Source: Gemmatimonadaceae bacterium
GTDB lineage: Bacteria > Gemmatimonadota > Gemmatimonadetes > Gemmatimonadales > Gemmatimonadaceae
DNA length: 55,429 nt
NCBI GenBank assembly: GCA_947457545.1
Contig: CANGXD010000008.1
Location: 1-55,429 of the forward strand
Reading direction: 5' to 3'
Under the pieces are notes generated by a model that worked only from the letters and a program-made list of their open reading frames with translations, made no database searches and was not told the DNA's origin. Position 1 is the first letter of the stretch. Each line of letters starts with the position of its first letter. This document shows, in pieces, positions 7,731 through 16,777 of this stretch. Both the position numbers and the translations under genes were made by a program.

Positions 7731-9343
7731 GGCTGCGGTGGATGCGTGGGGCTTTCGGTCGGCACATCGCGCGCAATGCGATAGAGCCACACGCGGCGCG
7801 TGGCGACTTCACCGCTGTCGCGACGGAGTGAGACCAGCGCCCCCTGCTTGGTGTCCTTGAACCAGGAGCCGACCACGCGCGCGAGCGAGTCGCCCTTGGC
7901 GTCGGCGTCAAAGGCCACCACGAGTCCATCACCCGGGCGCACCTTCTGCCAGGCGTTGGGCCAGACGTCGTACTGGTTGGTTCGCCCGCCAAGGTTGAGG
8001 GCAAACACCATCGGCTGATCGGGCAGATGGAAAGCCAACTCGGAGGCATCCTGATAGCGATCGGCCGCCACCCACCGGTCCACGGTCCCGTCGAGAAACG
8101 GGTCTTGGCGGGCGGTCTGCATGGCGGCCGCAAGCGTCGTCCATCCGTGGGCGCGGGCGATGGGGTCTTTGCGCGGCGCCACAGGCAGCACGGGCGTGAA
8201 CGCCTGGACACCAACGATGGCCAGCAGCACCGCAGCGAAAGCCAAGCCACGTCGCCACCACACGCCGCGCACGGCGGACTGCTCGCTGGTGGCGAGCAGC
8301 ATCATGGCGCCGGGGTAAATCATCGCGGGCCAGTTGGCTTCGACAGGACGGCGCCAGGCACTAACGGCGAAGAACGCCAGCGGCGCCACGGAGATGACCG
8401 CGAGAGCAAAGCGGCGCACGGTGGTATCGGTAGGCTGCGCCGTATGGCGCGCCGCCCACCCGTCGCGCAGGGCCCACCACACCACCATTGCCAACAGAGC
8501 GAAGAGAATGGGTGATGCGAGACCGATCTGCCCACCGACCATTTCGAGTTCGCGCGAAATGGGATTGCCGCGGGTCGCGGCATTGAAGCCGTGTCCAAGC
8601 TGAAAGCGGAACGAGATCCAGTTGTTGAGGGCGTTCCAGATCACCACCGGGGCAAAAAGCGTGAGGGCGATGGCGCTCGCCACCCACGGACCGGCATCGA
8701 GGTAGCGCCGGCGAAGCGCGGGGTGCACGAGACACGCAACGACGAGCCCCATGGGCAACAGCACTGCCGTGTACTTGGAGACGAAGGCCCCGCCCAAGGC
8801 AACGCCGGCGACCACCCACCAGGCGAAGCTCGCCAGTGACCGGACGGGATGCGCCAGCGCCCGTTCGACGGCCAGGAGGGCGACCATAGCGGTAGCGAAG
8901 AGCGCGGCGTCGGGAGTGGCGAGTACGAGGCCAAGGGTGGCGATGGGGAGCAGCGCCATGAGCATCGCGGCCCGACGGGCGGCGGTCGCACCCGGCGCTC
9001 CTCGCCCGGCGAGTTGCCACGCGCAAATCACCGCGGCCCCATGCGTGACCAGCGCGGCGATGGCGGGCCCAGCCCGGACGCCCGCGACCGTATTGCCGAA
9101 GAGCTCGACGCCCAGCGTGATGAGGAGGGCGATGCCCGGCGGATGATCGAAATAGCCCCCTTCGAGCCGGCGGGTCCATTCCCAGTAATAGGTCTCGTCT
9201 GGGAGCAACGGGACGAACGCCGACAGCAGCAACCGGAGCAGTGCGGCTCCTACGATCCAGCCGGCGACCAGCAGCCACTGCGTGGTCCGTTCCTGCCGGG
9301 GGAGAGAAGACGCAGCGTTTTCCATGACCCGCGTAAGTTGCAT
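7727..9343 (-). CDS. PMT/ArnT-like family 39 membrane glycosyltransferase
   Basis: 538-residue polytopic inner-membrane protein. Residues 25-47 form the first helix, followed at once by the family's first extracytoplasmic loop with the acidic motif FVPLLPDETYYWEW (Asp/Glu that would act as catalytic base), then GGYFDHPPG. At least ten further hydrophobic segments follow. The C-terminal 150 residues are a soluble periplasmic domain. This matches the dolichyl/undecaprenyl-phosphate-sugar dependent GT-C fold, which moves a sugar from a lipid carrier to a lipid or protein outside the membrane. Acceptor and donor are unknown. An alternative start is ATG 9325. It is the first gene of the operon and overlaps crcB by 4 bases. 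Confidence 0.88.
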   Translation of the reverse strand: MQLTRVMENAASSLPRQERTTQWLLVAGWIVGAALLRLLLSAFVPLLPDETYYWEWTRRLEGGYFDHPPGIALLITLGVELFGNTVAGVRAGPAIAALVTHGAAVICAWQLAGRGAPGATAARRAAMLMALLPIATLGLVLATPDAALFATAMVALLAVERALAHPVRSLASFAWWVVAGVALGGAFVSKYTAVLLPMGLVVACLVHPALRRRYLDAGPWVASAIALTLFAPVVIWNALNNWISFRFQLGHGFNAATRGNPISRELEMVGGQIGLASPILFALLAMVVWWALRDGWAARHTAQPTDTTVRRFALAVISVAPLAFFAVSAWRRPVEANWPAMIYPGAMMLLATSEQSAVRGVWWRRGLAFAAVLLAIVGVQAFTPVLPVAPRKDPIARAHGWTTLAAAMQTARQDPFLDGTVDRWVAADRYQDASELAFHLPDQPMVFALNLGGRTNQYDVWPNAWQKVRPGDGLVVAFDADAKGDSLARVVGSWFKDTKQGALVSLRRDSGEVATRRVWLYRIARDVPTESPTHPPQP

Positions 9344-9823
9344 GGGGGGGAGCGCGAGTTGAAGCGGCTCTCACCTCTCGGCGCTTGAGATCTCAGTCTC
9401 CAGACTCAAGACTCGAGAATGAGAAGTTGAGAGTCGAGAGCCGAGCCTTTGATAGGGGTGAGAGTCGAGTAACGCAGCAGCGAGAGGCCAGACCTCGCTG
9501 CTCGCTGCTGCGTTACTCGACTCTCACCGCCTATCCGGGCTGTCGTCTCGCCATCTCGGCCTCTTCGTCTCGATTCTCCCACTCAGCGCTGAGACGCGGG
9601 GAGGGTGAGCCTCTTTGCCCGGCCGGACTCTTGCAGCCGCTGTTGTGTCCGTGCTTGCCGGCAGGTGAACGCTCCGTCAGCTTCAGGGGTACACCCCAAG
9701 GGCGGTCGTGCCGGTGGCGTAACGGTTACGGCTGCCGACGGCGGGGCGTCCTATCTGTGGTTACCTCCGGCTGCCCCGCATGGGCCAGTCGATTTTCACT
9801 CTTTGTTTCCAGGACGGAGCTGC
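9344..9823. other. 480-base gene-free stretch with hairpin element
   Basis: Lies between divergent genes (glycosyltransferase minus, Big2 lipoprotein plus). Bases 9380-9610 are built from short GAGTCGAG / CTCGACTC / GAGAG-type words and contain the long inverted repeat listed separately. Bases 9611-9810 look like ordinary GC-rich sequence with a small palindrome GTAACGGTTAC near 9718-9728. I see no coding potential: open frames here are extensions of the downstream gene with unlike composition. The last 13 bases hold AGGACGGAG, the likely ribosome binding site of the gene starting at 9824. No riboswitch class was recognised. Confidence 0.6.
9451..9535. repeat. Long inverted repeat (34/35-base arms)
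   Basis: Left arm 9451-9484 and right arm 9501-9535 pair over their full length with one bulged C; the inner 28 bases are perfectly complementary. The loop is 16 bases (9485-9500). Each arm carries GAGTCGAGTAACGCAGCAG or its complement. Flanks on both sides repeat related words (GAGAGTCGAGAGCCGAG on the left, CTCGATTCTCCCACTCAG on the right), so pairing could extend imperfectly to about 230 bases. No poly-T tail, so it is not a normal terminator. A small non-coding mobile element or structured RNA are both possible. Confidence 0.85.
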
Positions 9824-11575
9824 ATGCTGGCCGCAGACCGAATTGCGTCTTTTTCCCGCGTGTTGGGTGCCCGCCGTCTGGGTGCCGCGCTGCTTGTGGC
9901 CGCGCTTGGCACAACGACCGCCTGCCTCGACCTCAAGCCGCCCGCTGCCTGCACGGTGAGTGTGGCGCCGGCGTCCCTGACGCTGCCGGTGAATGGCGCC
10001 GCCACCATCGTCGGCACCGCCTTCAACTGCGACGGCAACTCGATCCGCAACAAGCGGGTGAACTTCTCGTCGAGCAACTCGGCAGTCGTCACCGTCACCA
10101 CCGAAGGCAATGTGATCGCCGTGGGGGTGGGTACCGCTACGGTCTCCGCCACCGCCGACGGCAAGAGTGCGTCGGTCCCGGTCACCGTCACGCCCGAACA
10201 GGCGGCGACCGTGACCGTTACGCCGAACACGCTCACGCTGCGCCGCACCAATACCCGCCAGCTGGCAGCCGTCGCGCGCAACAGCCAGAACGTGATCATC
10301 ACGGGGCGCACGTTCCGCTGGAGCTCGAGCAACTCCTCCATTGTGTCGGTCGATCAGAACGGCTCGCTCACGGCGATTGCCGCGGGAGGGCCGGTGGTCA
10401 TTACGGCAGAGTCGGATCAGACGGTTGGGAGCGCGAGCATTCTGGTGACCGAAATTCCCATCGGCGCGTGCAGCCTGACTCCGACGAACAGCAAGGTGAC
10501 GGTTGGGCAGAGCGCGCAGCCGGTGCTGGCGTTGCGGGATACCGCCAACAACCCGCTGCCGACACTCGGCCGCGCCATCAGCTGGACGAGCGACAACGAA
10601 ACCGTCGCGGTCGTGTCGAATTCAGGCTTTGTGACCACGCGACGGGCGGGACGGGCGACGATCACTGCCTCTCCCATCGAGAATCCGCAGATCCGCTGCA
10701 CGGCGACCGTCGAAGCCGTGGATCCCCGCATCGACAAGGTCATCATTTCGCCGCGCGTGGGCTCGCTCCGCCTCGGCGTCCCGCGGTCGTTCGGCGTACT
10801 GTTGCTCGACTCGGCGAACGTGCAGATCCCCACGGGCCGCATTGTCACCTGGAGCACCAATACGCCCACGGTCGTTCAGGTCTCGCAGGTTGGCATCGTC
10901 ACCGGGCTCACCCTCGGCACCGCCCGCATCATTGCCAGCTCGGAAGGCGTGAGCGACACGGTAACGCTCTCGGTGACACGCGTCCCGGTCGCGACCATTG
11001 CGGTGACCCCGTTGCAGGCGACCGTCACCGAAGGACAGACGGTCCAGCTCCGCGCGACGGTCACCGACTCGGCCGGCGTCGACGTGACGGATCGCCCGGT
11101 GGAATGGATCACGAGCGATCCGTCACGGGCCACGGTGAACAGCAACGGACTCGTGACGACGATCTCGGCGGGCACCGTCGTGATCTCGGCGACTGCTGAA
11201 AACCGGGCCAGCCAGGCCTCCATCATCATCCAGCAGATCCCGGTCGACTCGATCATCGTGCCGGCGACGTTCTCGATCACGCGCGGCAGTACGCTTCCGT
11301 TCGCCATCGAGCTGCGCGACGCGGCGGGCAACATTCTTCGCAACCGCATCGTGGACGTCCGCAGCAGTCGGCCCGACGTGGCCAACGTGCCGTCTACCAC
11401 CTCGACGGCGCAGGTGGCCGTGACGGGCCTGCAGCTGGGTACCGCTACGATCACGCTGCAGGCACTCAACAGCGTGACGGGTCAGGCGCAAGGGAAGGTC
11501 AGTACGGTTACGGTGACGGTGACTGCGCCGCCGACGGGACCGACGGCCCCACCACCAGCGGCTCTCAAGCGCTGA
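9824..11575 (+). CDS. Big2 (Ig-like) repeat lipoprotein
   Basis: 583 residues. The start ATG 9824 is favoured over the longer frame because a good ribosome site (GGAG at 9816-9819, AGGA at 9811-9814) precedes it and a signal sequence follows directly: ARRLGAALLVAALGTTTAC, with a plausible lipid-modified Cys near residue 37. The rest is about seven tandem Ig-like Big2 domains of 75-85 residues, each with the pattern VTPxxxTLxxGxTxxLxA, a central WSSSNxxVxxVxxxGxVTAxxxGTATITA and a closing strand. The C-terminus is a short Pro/Thr tail. Such proteins act as surface stalks or adhesins in the outer membrane or envelope. No partner domain that would reveal a ligand is present. A terminator follows. 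Confidence 0.87.
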   Translation: MLAADRIASFSRVLGARRLGAALLVAALGTTTACLDLKPPAACTVSVAPASLTLPVNGAATIVGTAFNCDGNSIRNKRVNFSSSNSAVVTVTTEGNVIAVGVGTATVSATADGKSASVPVTVTPEQAATVTVTPNTLTLRRTNTRQLAAVARNSQNVIITGRTFRWSSSNSSIVSVDQNGSLTAIAAGGPVVITAESDQTVGSASILVTEIPIGACSLTPTNSKVTVGQSAQPVLALRDTANNPLPTLGRAISWTSDNETVAVVSNSGFVTTRRAGRATITASPIENPQIRCTATVEAVDPRIDKVIISPRVGSLRLGVPRSFGVLLLDSANVQIPTGRIVTWSTNTPTVVQVSQVGIVTGLTLGTARIIASSEGVSDTVTLSVTRVPVATIAVTPLQATVTEGQTVQLRATVTDSAGVDVTDRPVEWITSDPSRATVNSNGLVTTISAGTVVISATAENRASQASIIIQQIPVDSIIVPATFSITRGSTLPFAIELRDAAGNILRNRIVDVRSSRPDVANVPSTTSTAQVAVTGLQLGTATITLQALNSVTGQAQGKVSTVTVTVTAPPTGPTAPPPAALKR

Positions 11576-11592
11576 TCACCATGTGATATTTT

Positions 11593-11632
11593 GAGGAGTC
11601 CCCGTCTCACGATGGGGACTCCTCGACGTTTC
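11593..11632 (+). terminator. Intrinsic terminator after the Big2 lipoprotein
   Basis: A 14-bp stem with one G-T pair (11593-11606 with 11611-11624) and a TCAC loop, followed by GACGTTTCCC. The T run is weak but the stem is strong. It lies 17 bases after the stop codon and 35 bases before the acyl-CoA dehydrogenase gene. Confidence 0.75.
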
Positions 11633-11666
11633 CCCCCCGGCGTCCTGCCATTCCGAGCATCCCGTC

Positions 11667-13523
11667 ATGTCTTCCGTCGCTGTTCCTGCCAAGCCGTCGT
11701 TCCTGCGTGACCTGTTCGCGGGAGACATCAACGAGTCGTTGCTCTTTCCGTATCCGGCCACGCTCGATGCGCGCGATCCCGAAGAAGCGCGCACGGTGCA
11801 GCGCCTCGTGGATGCGGTCAACGCCATGGTCGCTTCAGGACTGATCGACCCGAAGCGCTTCGACGAGCAGGAAAGCATCGACGAGGCGGTGGTGCAGGCA
11901 TTCGCCAAGGCAGGCTTGCTCGCCTTGACCATTCCCAAGGCATACGGCGGACTCGGTCTGTCGGCGAGTGCCTACGCCCGCGTCTTCGGTGCGGTCGCGT
12001 CCATCGATGCGTCGCTCGGTGTGCTCATTGGCGTGCACTGCGGTCTTGGCAGCAAAGCCGTGGTGATCGCGGGCAACGATGAGCAGAAGGCGCGCTACCT
12101 ACCGGGACTGGCGCGCGGTGAAACGCTCGCCGCCTACGCGTTGACGGAGCCGGAAACCGGTTCCGACGCACAGCATATCGTCACGCGCGCCGAACGCAGC
12201 GCGGACAATACGGGCTGGGTACTGAATGGTCGGAAGCACTGGATCGGCAACGGACAGCGCGCGGGCGTGATCGCGACCTTCGCGCAGACGCCGGTGCAGC
12301 GGAACGGCGAGACGGTCATGCGTCCCACGGCGTTCATCATTCGCCCCGACATGCCTGGATTCCGTGTGGATGGCACGATTCGCAAGCTGGGCATTCGCGC
12401 GTCGACGCAGGCCGAGTTGGTGTTCGAGAATCTCTTCGTACCCGACGACCATGTGCTCGGTGAAGTCGGGAAAGGCTTCCGTGTGGCGGTGAATGCACTC
12501 AACGCGGGACGCCTCTCGCTCGCGTCAGGGTGCACGTCGGCCTGCAAGAAATTGCTGGGGGAGTTTACGCGCTACGCGGAAGCCCGTACGCAGTTCGGCG
12601 ACACGCTGGCGAGCTTCGAGATCACGCAGCGCAAGATGGCCACCATGGCGAGCGAGACCTACGCCGCTGACGCGATGGTCGGTGCGCTCGCCGCGGCACT
12701 CGACACGGACAACATCGATGCCTCACTCGAGGCCGCGTGCATCAAGGTGTTTGCGAGCGAACTGGTATGGCGAAGCTCCGACGAACTGGTGCAGCTGGCG
12801 GGTGGTCGCGGATTCGTGAAGCCGTGGCCGTACGAGCGATACCTTCGCGATGCGCGCATCAATCGCATTTTCGAAGGGGCCAATGAAATTCTGCGCCTGT
12901 TCGTGGGACTGAACGGGATTCAAGGTCCCGCCGAAGAGCTCAAGGAAATTGCCGGCGCGCTCAAGAACCCCATTCAGAACTGGGTACTCGTTTCCAGCTT
13001 TGCGGCCGACCGAGTGGCGAGTGCGTTCGGCAAGCGTGATCGTTTTCAGATGACGCTGCATCCGCTGCTCAAGACGCATGCGACGTACGTGGAGAAGCAC
13101 GTGGCGGAGCTGGCCAAAGCGACGCAGCAGGCGATCACGACGCACAAGACAGAGATTCTGCAGCGGCAGCTCGTGGTGGAGCGGTTGGCCGATATGGCCA
13201 TCGAGCTCTATGCGCGTGCGACGACCATCTCGCGCACGCAGAAGCTCATCGAGGAGCGCGGGGCCGATGCGTGTGCGCGCGAGGTTGCGCTCACTGAGCT
13301 GTTCTGCGTACAGAGTGGACGCCGCTTCCGCGCGCTGCGCGTGGAGCTGGACAGCGATGCTGGCGGGCAGGTCGATGCGCTTCGTCGCTCGATCGCGCAG
13401 CGCGTCCGCGCCGAACACGGCTATGCCTCGAGCGATGCCTTGCTCGATGTGGCCGTGCCGCCGCTGCCGGCGTGGAGCCTGACGCGCGATGAGCAGGCGC
13501 GCGCCGTGGAGCCCAAGGGCTAA
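11667..13523 (+). CDS. Acyl-CoA dehydrogenase, long form with C-terminal extension
   Basis: 618-residue flavoenzyme that introduces the alpha,beta double bond of acyl-CoA in fatty-acid oxidation. After an 80-residue lead, the N-terminal helical domain carries KAYGGLGLSASAYARV. The FAD/substrate region has YALTEPETGSDA and GRKHWIGNG. The C-terminal helical domain has RTQFGDTLASFEITQRKMA and the motif RIFEGANEILR, where the Glu occupies the position of the catalytic base of medium- and very-long-chain enzymes. About 180 extra residues follow the core, as in VLCAD/ACAD9-type proteins, so a long-chain substrate and membrane association are plausible but inferred. No beta-oxidation partner is adjacent; it stands as a single gene between terminators. 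No clear Shine-Dalgarno site precedes ATG 11667. Confidence 0.92.
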   Translation: MSSVAVPAKPSFLRDLFAGDINESLLFPYPATLDARDPEEARTVQRLVDAVNAMVASGLIDPKRFDEQESIDEAVVQAFAKAGLLALTIPKAYGGLGLSASAYARVFGAVASIDASLGVLIGVHCGLGSKAVVIAGNDEQKARYLPGLARGETLAAYALTEPETGSDAQHIVTRAERSADNTGWVLNGRKHWIGNGQRAGVIATFAQTPVQRNGETVMRPTAFIIRPDMPGFRVDGTIRKLGIRASTQAELVFENLFVPDDHVLGEVGKGFRVAVNALNAGRLSLASGCTSACKKLLGEFTRYAEARTQFGDTLASFEITQRKMATMASETYAADAMVGALAAALDTDNIDASLEAACIKVFASELVWRSSDELVQLAGGRGFVKPWPYERYLRDARINRIFEGANEILRLFVGLNGIQGPAEELKEIAGALKNPIQNWVLVSSFAADRVASAFGKRDRFQMTLHPLLKTHATYVEKHVAELAKATQQAITTHKTEILQRQLVVERLADMAIELYARATTISRTQKLIEERGADACAREVALTELFCVQSGRRFRALRVELDSDAGGQVDALRRSIAQRVRAEHGYASSDALLDVAVPPLPAWSLTRDEQARAVEPKG

Positions 13524-13533
13524 GCCCTTGGGC
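13511..13533. terminator. Hairpin containing the stop codon, shared by convergent genes
   Basis: GCCCAAGGGC (13511-13520) pairs perfectly with GCCCTTGGGC (13524-13533). The 3-base loop is exactly the TAA stop codon of the acyl-CoA dehydrogenase gene. The response-regulator gene on the other strand ends 8 bases further. No T run follows on either strand, so termination is likely but not certain. Confidence 0.6.
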
Positions 13534-13541
13534 GGCGGGCG

Positions 13542-14237
13542 TCAGACTTCGTTTTTGAGCAGCCCGAGCTTGAGCGCGAGCTTCACGTAGTCGGTGCGGT
13601 GCGTGAGGCCGAGCTTCTCGCCAATACGTTGCTTGTACGTGTCGACCGTCTTGGGCGAGATGGTGAGATGCTCACCGATTTCCGGCGCCGTGTATCCCTC
13701 GGCGACCATTTTCAGCACGACCTGTTCGCGATCGGTGAGTTTCTCGAAGCGTGTGCGCTCTTCGGCGTTGCCGTCGCGCTTGGCGAGGCCACGTGCGAGC
13801 GCGCGGGCGGCCGTCGGCTGCACGTACACATCACCGGCGGCCACGGTGCGCACGGCGTCGACCAGTTCGCGATCGGCGACCGACTTGAGCAGATATCCGC
13901 CCGCGCCTGCTTCGAGCAGCGCGACCAGGTGCTCATCTTCGGTGTGCATGGTGAGCACCAATACACGACGCGTGGGCGGTTCGTCGGAGCGCTGAACACG
14001 CGCGGCGTTGGCCTTCTGCAGCTCGCGGGTGGCCGTAAGCCCGTCCATTTCGGGCATGGACAGGTCCATGACGATCACGTGCGGATCGAGCCGTTCGGCC
14101 AACGCGAGGGCATCCTTGCCGGAACCACCCTCGCCAACGACGGTGATGTCCTTGGCGGTCGACAATACGGCTTTCAGACCGGAACGGACGATCTGATGGT
14201 CGTCGACGAGAACCACGCGAATGAGGTCAGGGCGCAT
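13542..14237 (-). CDS. NarL/LuxR-type response regulator
   Basis: 231-residue two-component transcription factor. The receiver domain (1-125) has the acidic pair VDDH (11-14), phosphorylation site Asp58 in VIVMDLSMPEMDG, the switch Thr96 in VLTMHTED and Lys118 in GYLLKSV, so all key residues are present. The LuxR-type helix-turn-helix (about 165-225) has LTDREQVVLKMVAEG and the recognition region TISPKTVDTYKQRIGEKL. An insert of about 12 residues (NAARVQRSDEPP) lies between beta-3 and beta-4 of the receiver. No histidine kinase is encoded nearby, so its sensor is elsewhere. It lies 47 bases behind cydB on the same strand and may be cotranscribed with cydAB. A redox or oxygen role is inference from that position. 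Confidence 0.93.
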   Translation of the reverse strand: MRPDLIRVVLVDDHQIVRSGLKAVLSTAKDITVVGEGGSGKDALALAERLDPHVIVMDLSMPEMDGLTATRELQKANAARVQRSDEPPTRRVLVLTMHTEDEHLVALLEAGAGGYLLKSVADRELVDAVRTVAAGDVYVQPTAARALARGLAKRDGNAEERTRFEKLTDREQVVLKMVAEGYTAPEIGEHLTISPKTVDTYKQRIGEKLGLTHRTDYVKLALKLGLLKNEV

Positions 14238-14284
14238 GGCGGCAAGTTACGACATGGACCCAAGGTCCGGAAAGCCCTCGCGGT

Positions 14285-15346
14285 CTAGACCTGATCGTTT
14301 CCGAAGGCTGTTTCGCCGCTCTTGAAGATCCTGAACAGGTACACGAAGCTGGGCAGCAGAATGGCGGTCCCGACGGCGAGCGCTCCAACGGTGAGTTGCA
14401 GCGTGACGTGCGGCGCCGCGAGGGACGTGATGGTGCGATCCGGAGGGAGAATCCAGGGGAATTGCGTCCAGGCCCATCCCCAGAGGATGAAGCTGGCCTG
14501 TGCCGCGGCCGCCAACCGTGCGACCTGAAAGCGACGAGTCCCCAATGCCCAGAGCGAAAGCGCCGCCGCCAACGCAGTCACGGCGTGCATGGCCAATGCA
14601 GTGGTGCCGCGGGTGAGCCCACTGAAGAGGAGCGGATTTTCCACGCGCGCCAAGAGCAGGGTGGCGGCGGCGGTCAACAACAATGCGAGCTGCGACTGCT
14701 GGGCCCGGCGGCGAAAGAGATCGCGGAGCGCGTCGTCGGGAGCTTCGACGGTCAGATAGCTTGCCGCCAGAAAGGCGAAGAGCATGAGCGTGAGCAGCCC
14801 GACCGCCCACGGGAAGGGCGACGCGAACCACGGGTCGATGAAGCGCTGCATGAAGGTCAGCGCCGCGGCCTCCTTCGCCGTGCGCATGGGGACCGCGCCA
14901 CTGGCCACTGTCCCGAGGCACACACCAAGAATGATGGGCGTGAGCAAGCTGGCCATGGAGAAGATGCGTCCCCAGCGTCGCTGCACGGCGTCCTGCTTGC
15001 TGTCGTAGGTACGAAAGGTGAACGCCGACCCTCGCAAGACGATTCCCACCAGCATGATCGTGATGGGAACGTGCAACTCGGTGGAGAGGTGCGCGAACGC
15101 CTTGGGGAAGCAGGTGAAGAGCAACACCACCACGAGAATGAGCCAGACGTGGTTGGCTTCCCAGATGGGCCCGATAGCGTTGGCAATGAGCGCGCGCTGT
15201 TCATCGCGTCGCTGCCCGCGCGCAAAGAGATCCCACACACCACCGCCAAAGTCCGCGCCACCGAGCAGCACGTACGCATTCAGCGACAGCACCATGACTC
15301 CCGCCACGATGTGCGGCAGTGTCCACGTGATATCCGTGGGACTCAC
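14285..15346 (-). CDS. cydB: Cytochrome bd-type quinol oxidase subunit II
   Basis: 353-residue integral membrane protein with eight to nine hydrophobic helices, the partner of CydA in the bd-type terminal oxidase that reduces O2 to water with electrons from quinol. Typical features are the N-terminal LNAYVLLGGADFGGGVWDL, IGPIWEANHVWLI and FPKAFAHLSTELHVP near residue 80, and LMLFAFLAASYLTVEAP midway. The GTG start overlaps the cydA stop codon as GTGA, which signals tight coupling. No cydX-like small frame was seen directly downstream; the response regulator follows after 47 bases. Length is normal for the family. Confidence 0.95.
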   Translation of the reverse strand: MSPTDITWTLPHIVAGVMVLSLNAYVLLGGADFGGGVWDLFARGQRRDEQRALIANAIGPIWEANHVWLILVVVLLFTCFPKAFAHLSTELHVPITIMLVGIVLRGSAFTFRTYDSKQDAVQRRWGRIFSMASLLTPIILGVCLGTVASGAVPMRTAKEAAALTFMQRFIDPWFASPFPWAVGLLTLMLFAFLAASYLTVEAPDDALRDLFRRRAQQSQLALLLTAAATLLLARVENPLLFSGLTRGTTALAMHAVTALAAALSLWALGTRRFQVARLAAAAQASFILWGWAWTQFPWILPPDRTITSLAAPHVTLQLTVGALAVGTAILLPSFVYLFRIFKSGETAFGNDQV

Positions 15347-16752
15347 GGCGCCTTGCTGCTGGGGCTCTGATGCGCGCCGGTCACACGCAACGCGATCGGC
15401 AGTTCATTGGTCAGTCCAAGCGGAGCGGGCGTTACCCCTGTCTTGAGAATCTGACGCCAGAGCAGGAAGAGCACGGTGATGGCCAAGCCGATGTACAGCG
15501 CGGTGAACAAGGCGAAGGTGACGCCGAGGCCAGGCATCGGCGTCACCGCTTCGGCGGTCCGCAGTACGCCTTGCACGATCCATGGCTGACGTCCGACCTC
15601 GGTCACCGTCCAGCCGGCTTCGAGCGCAATGAACCCAAGCGGTGATGCAAGCATGATCGCGAGCAGAAAACGCCGGTCGTCGGGGAGCGCCACGCCACGT
15701 CCGCGCTTGCGCTGCCACCAGCGAAACGCGCCGAACAGTGCAAGCGCCGCCATGATGGAGCCGCAACCGACCATGATCTGAAACGCCAGGTGTACGATAC
15801 CGAGCGGCGGACGATCCTCGGCCGGGACACTATCCACGCCCGGTACGATCGCGTTGGCATCACCATGCAACAGCAACGAGATCGCGCCGGGAATTTCGAT
15901 GGCGCCGCGGTGCTCGAGCGTGGCTTCGTTGGGCCATCCACCAATGACGAACGCCGCGGGGCCCGTGCGCAGGTGCCCTTCCATCGCGGCCAGCTTCACC
16001 GGCTGACGTTCAGCGACGTCGCGCGCACTCCAGTCACCGCTGAGGGGCTGCACGACCGCCGCGGGCAAGCCAATCATGAGCGCGATTTGGAGCGCCGCAC
16101 GATGGAAGGCGCGATGCAGCGTGCCACGCCACAGCGCCAACGCGTGAACACCAGCCACCGCGAACCCCGTCGCGGCAAACGCGGCGAGCGTCATGTGCAC
16201 GATCTGCGATGGCGCCGCCGCATTGAACATCGCCGCGAGCGGATCGACGTTGGTTACTTGCCCATTCACCATATCGAAACCGGCGGGGGCGTTCATCCAC
16301 GCATTCGCGCACACCACGAAGGCGCCGCTCAGCGCACCACTGACCGCGACGACCACGCCCGCCGCAAAGTGCGCGCGCGGCGGAATGCGCTTCCACGCAT
16401 ACAGGTAGATGCCAAGGAAGATCGCTTCCGTGAAGAACGCAAACCCTTCGAGCGAGAAGGGCATGCCGATGACGGCCCCGGCATGCTCCATGAACGTAGG
16501 CCACAGCAAACCGAGTTCGAAGCTGAGCACCGTGCCTGACACGGCACCGACCGCAAAGAGAATGGCGGTCCCCTTCGCCCATCGTTTGGCCAACTCCAGC
16601 AACACCGGATCACGCGTCTTGAGCCAGCGCCACTCCGCAATGACCATGAGCGCCGGCATGCCGATGCCGACCACGGCAAAGACAATGTGAAACGCCAGCG
16701 ACATCGCCATCTGCGATCGCGCGAACAACAGATCTGACATCATGCGAAACAA
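15343..16752 (-). CDS. cydA: Cytochrome bd-type quinol oxidase subunit I, short Q-loop
   Basis: Haem-bearing subunit of the bd oxidase, about nine helices. Conserved features: the N-terminal His in SLAFHIVFAVVGIGMP (b595 ligand position), LSFELGLLWPTFMEHAGAVIG, SLEGFAFFTEAIFLGIYLY, the b558 His in APSQIVHMTLA and the Met region LAFQIMVGCGS. The quinol-binding loop is short: GDWSARDVAERQPVKLAAMEGH runs quickly into the next helix, as in the CIO (cyanide-insensitive) and Bacillus types rather than the long-loop E. coli type. ATG codons at 16743 and 16740 are equally possible starts; MSDLLFARSQ from 16740 matches the family N-terminus best. The gene starts 25 bases after fah, with no terminator between, so it may be read from the nad promoter as well as its own. 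Confidence 0.95.
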   Translation of the reverse strand: MFRMMSDLLFARSQMAMSLAFHIVFAVVGIGMPALMVIAEWRWLKTRDPVLLELAKRWAKGTAILFAVGAVSGTVLSFELGLLWPTFMEHAGAVIGMPFSLEGFAFFTEAIFLGIYLYAWKRIPPRAHFAAGVVVAVSGALSGAFVVCANAWMNAPAGFDMVNGQVTNVDPLAAMFNAAAPSQIVHMTLAAFAATGFAVAGVHALALWRGTLHRAFHRAALQIALMIGLPAAVVQPLSGDWSARDVAERQPVKLAAMEGHLRTGPAAFVIGGWPNEATLEHRGAIEIPGAISLLLHGDANAIVPGVDSVPAEDRPPLGIVHLAFQIMVGCGSIMAALALFGAFRWWQRKRGRGVALPDDRRFLLAIMLASPLGFIALEAGWTVTEVGRQPWIVQGVLRTAEAVTPMPGLGVTFALFTALYIGLAITVLFLLWRQILKTGVTPAPLGLTNELPIALRVTGAHQSPSSKAP

Positions 16753-16777
16753 AGGACCAGCGAGTGGCGCGCGTTCC

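Noticed and set aside
9611-9823. Possible riboswitch before the Big2 gene
   Set aside because: Compared by eye with c-di-GMP, fluoride and glycine riboswitch cores; no conserved core found.
14396-15370. 324-codon frame opposite cydB
   Set aside because: Gly/Arg/His-rich, no recognisable protein; CydB on the minus strand is certain.
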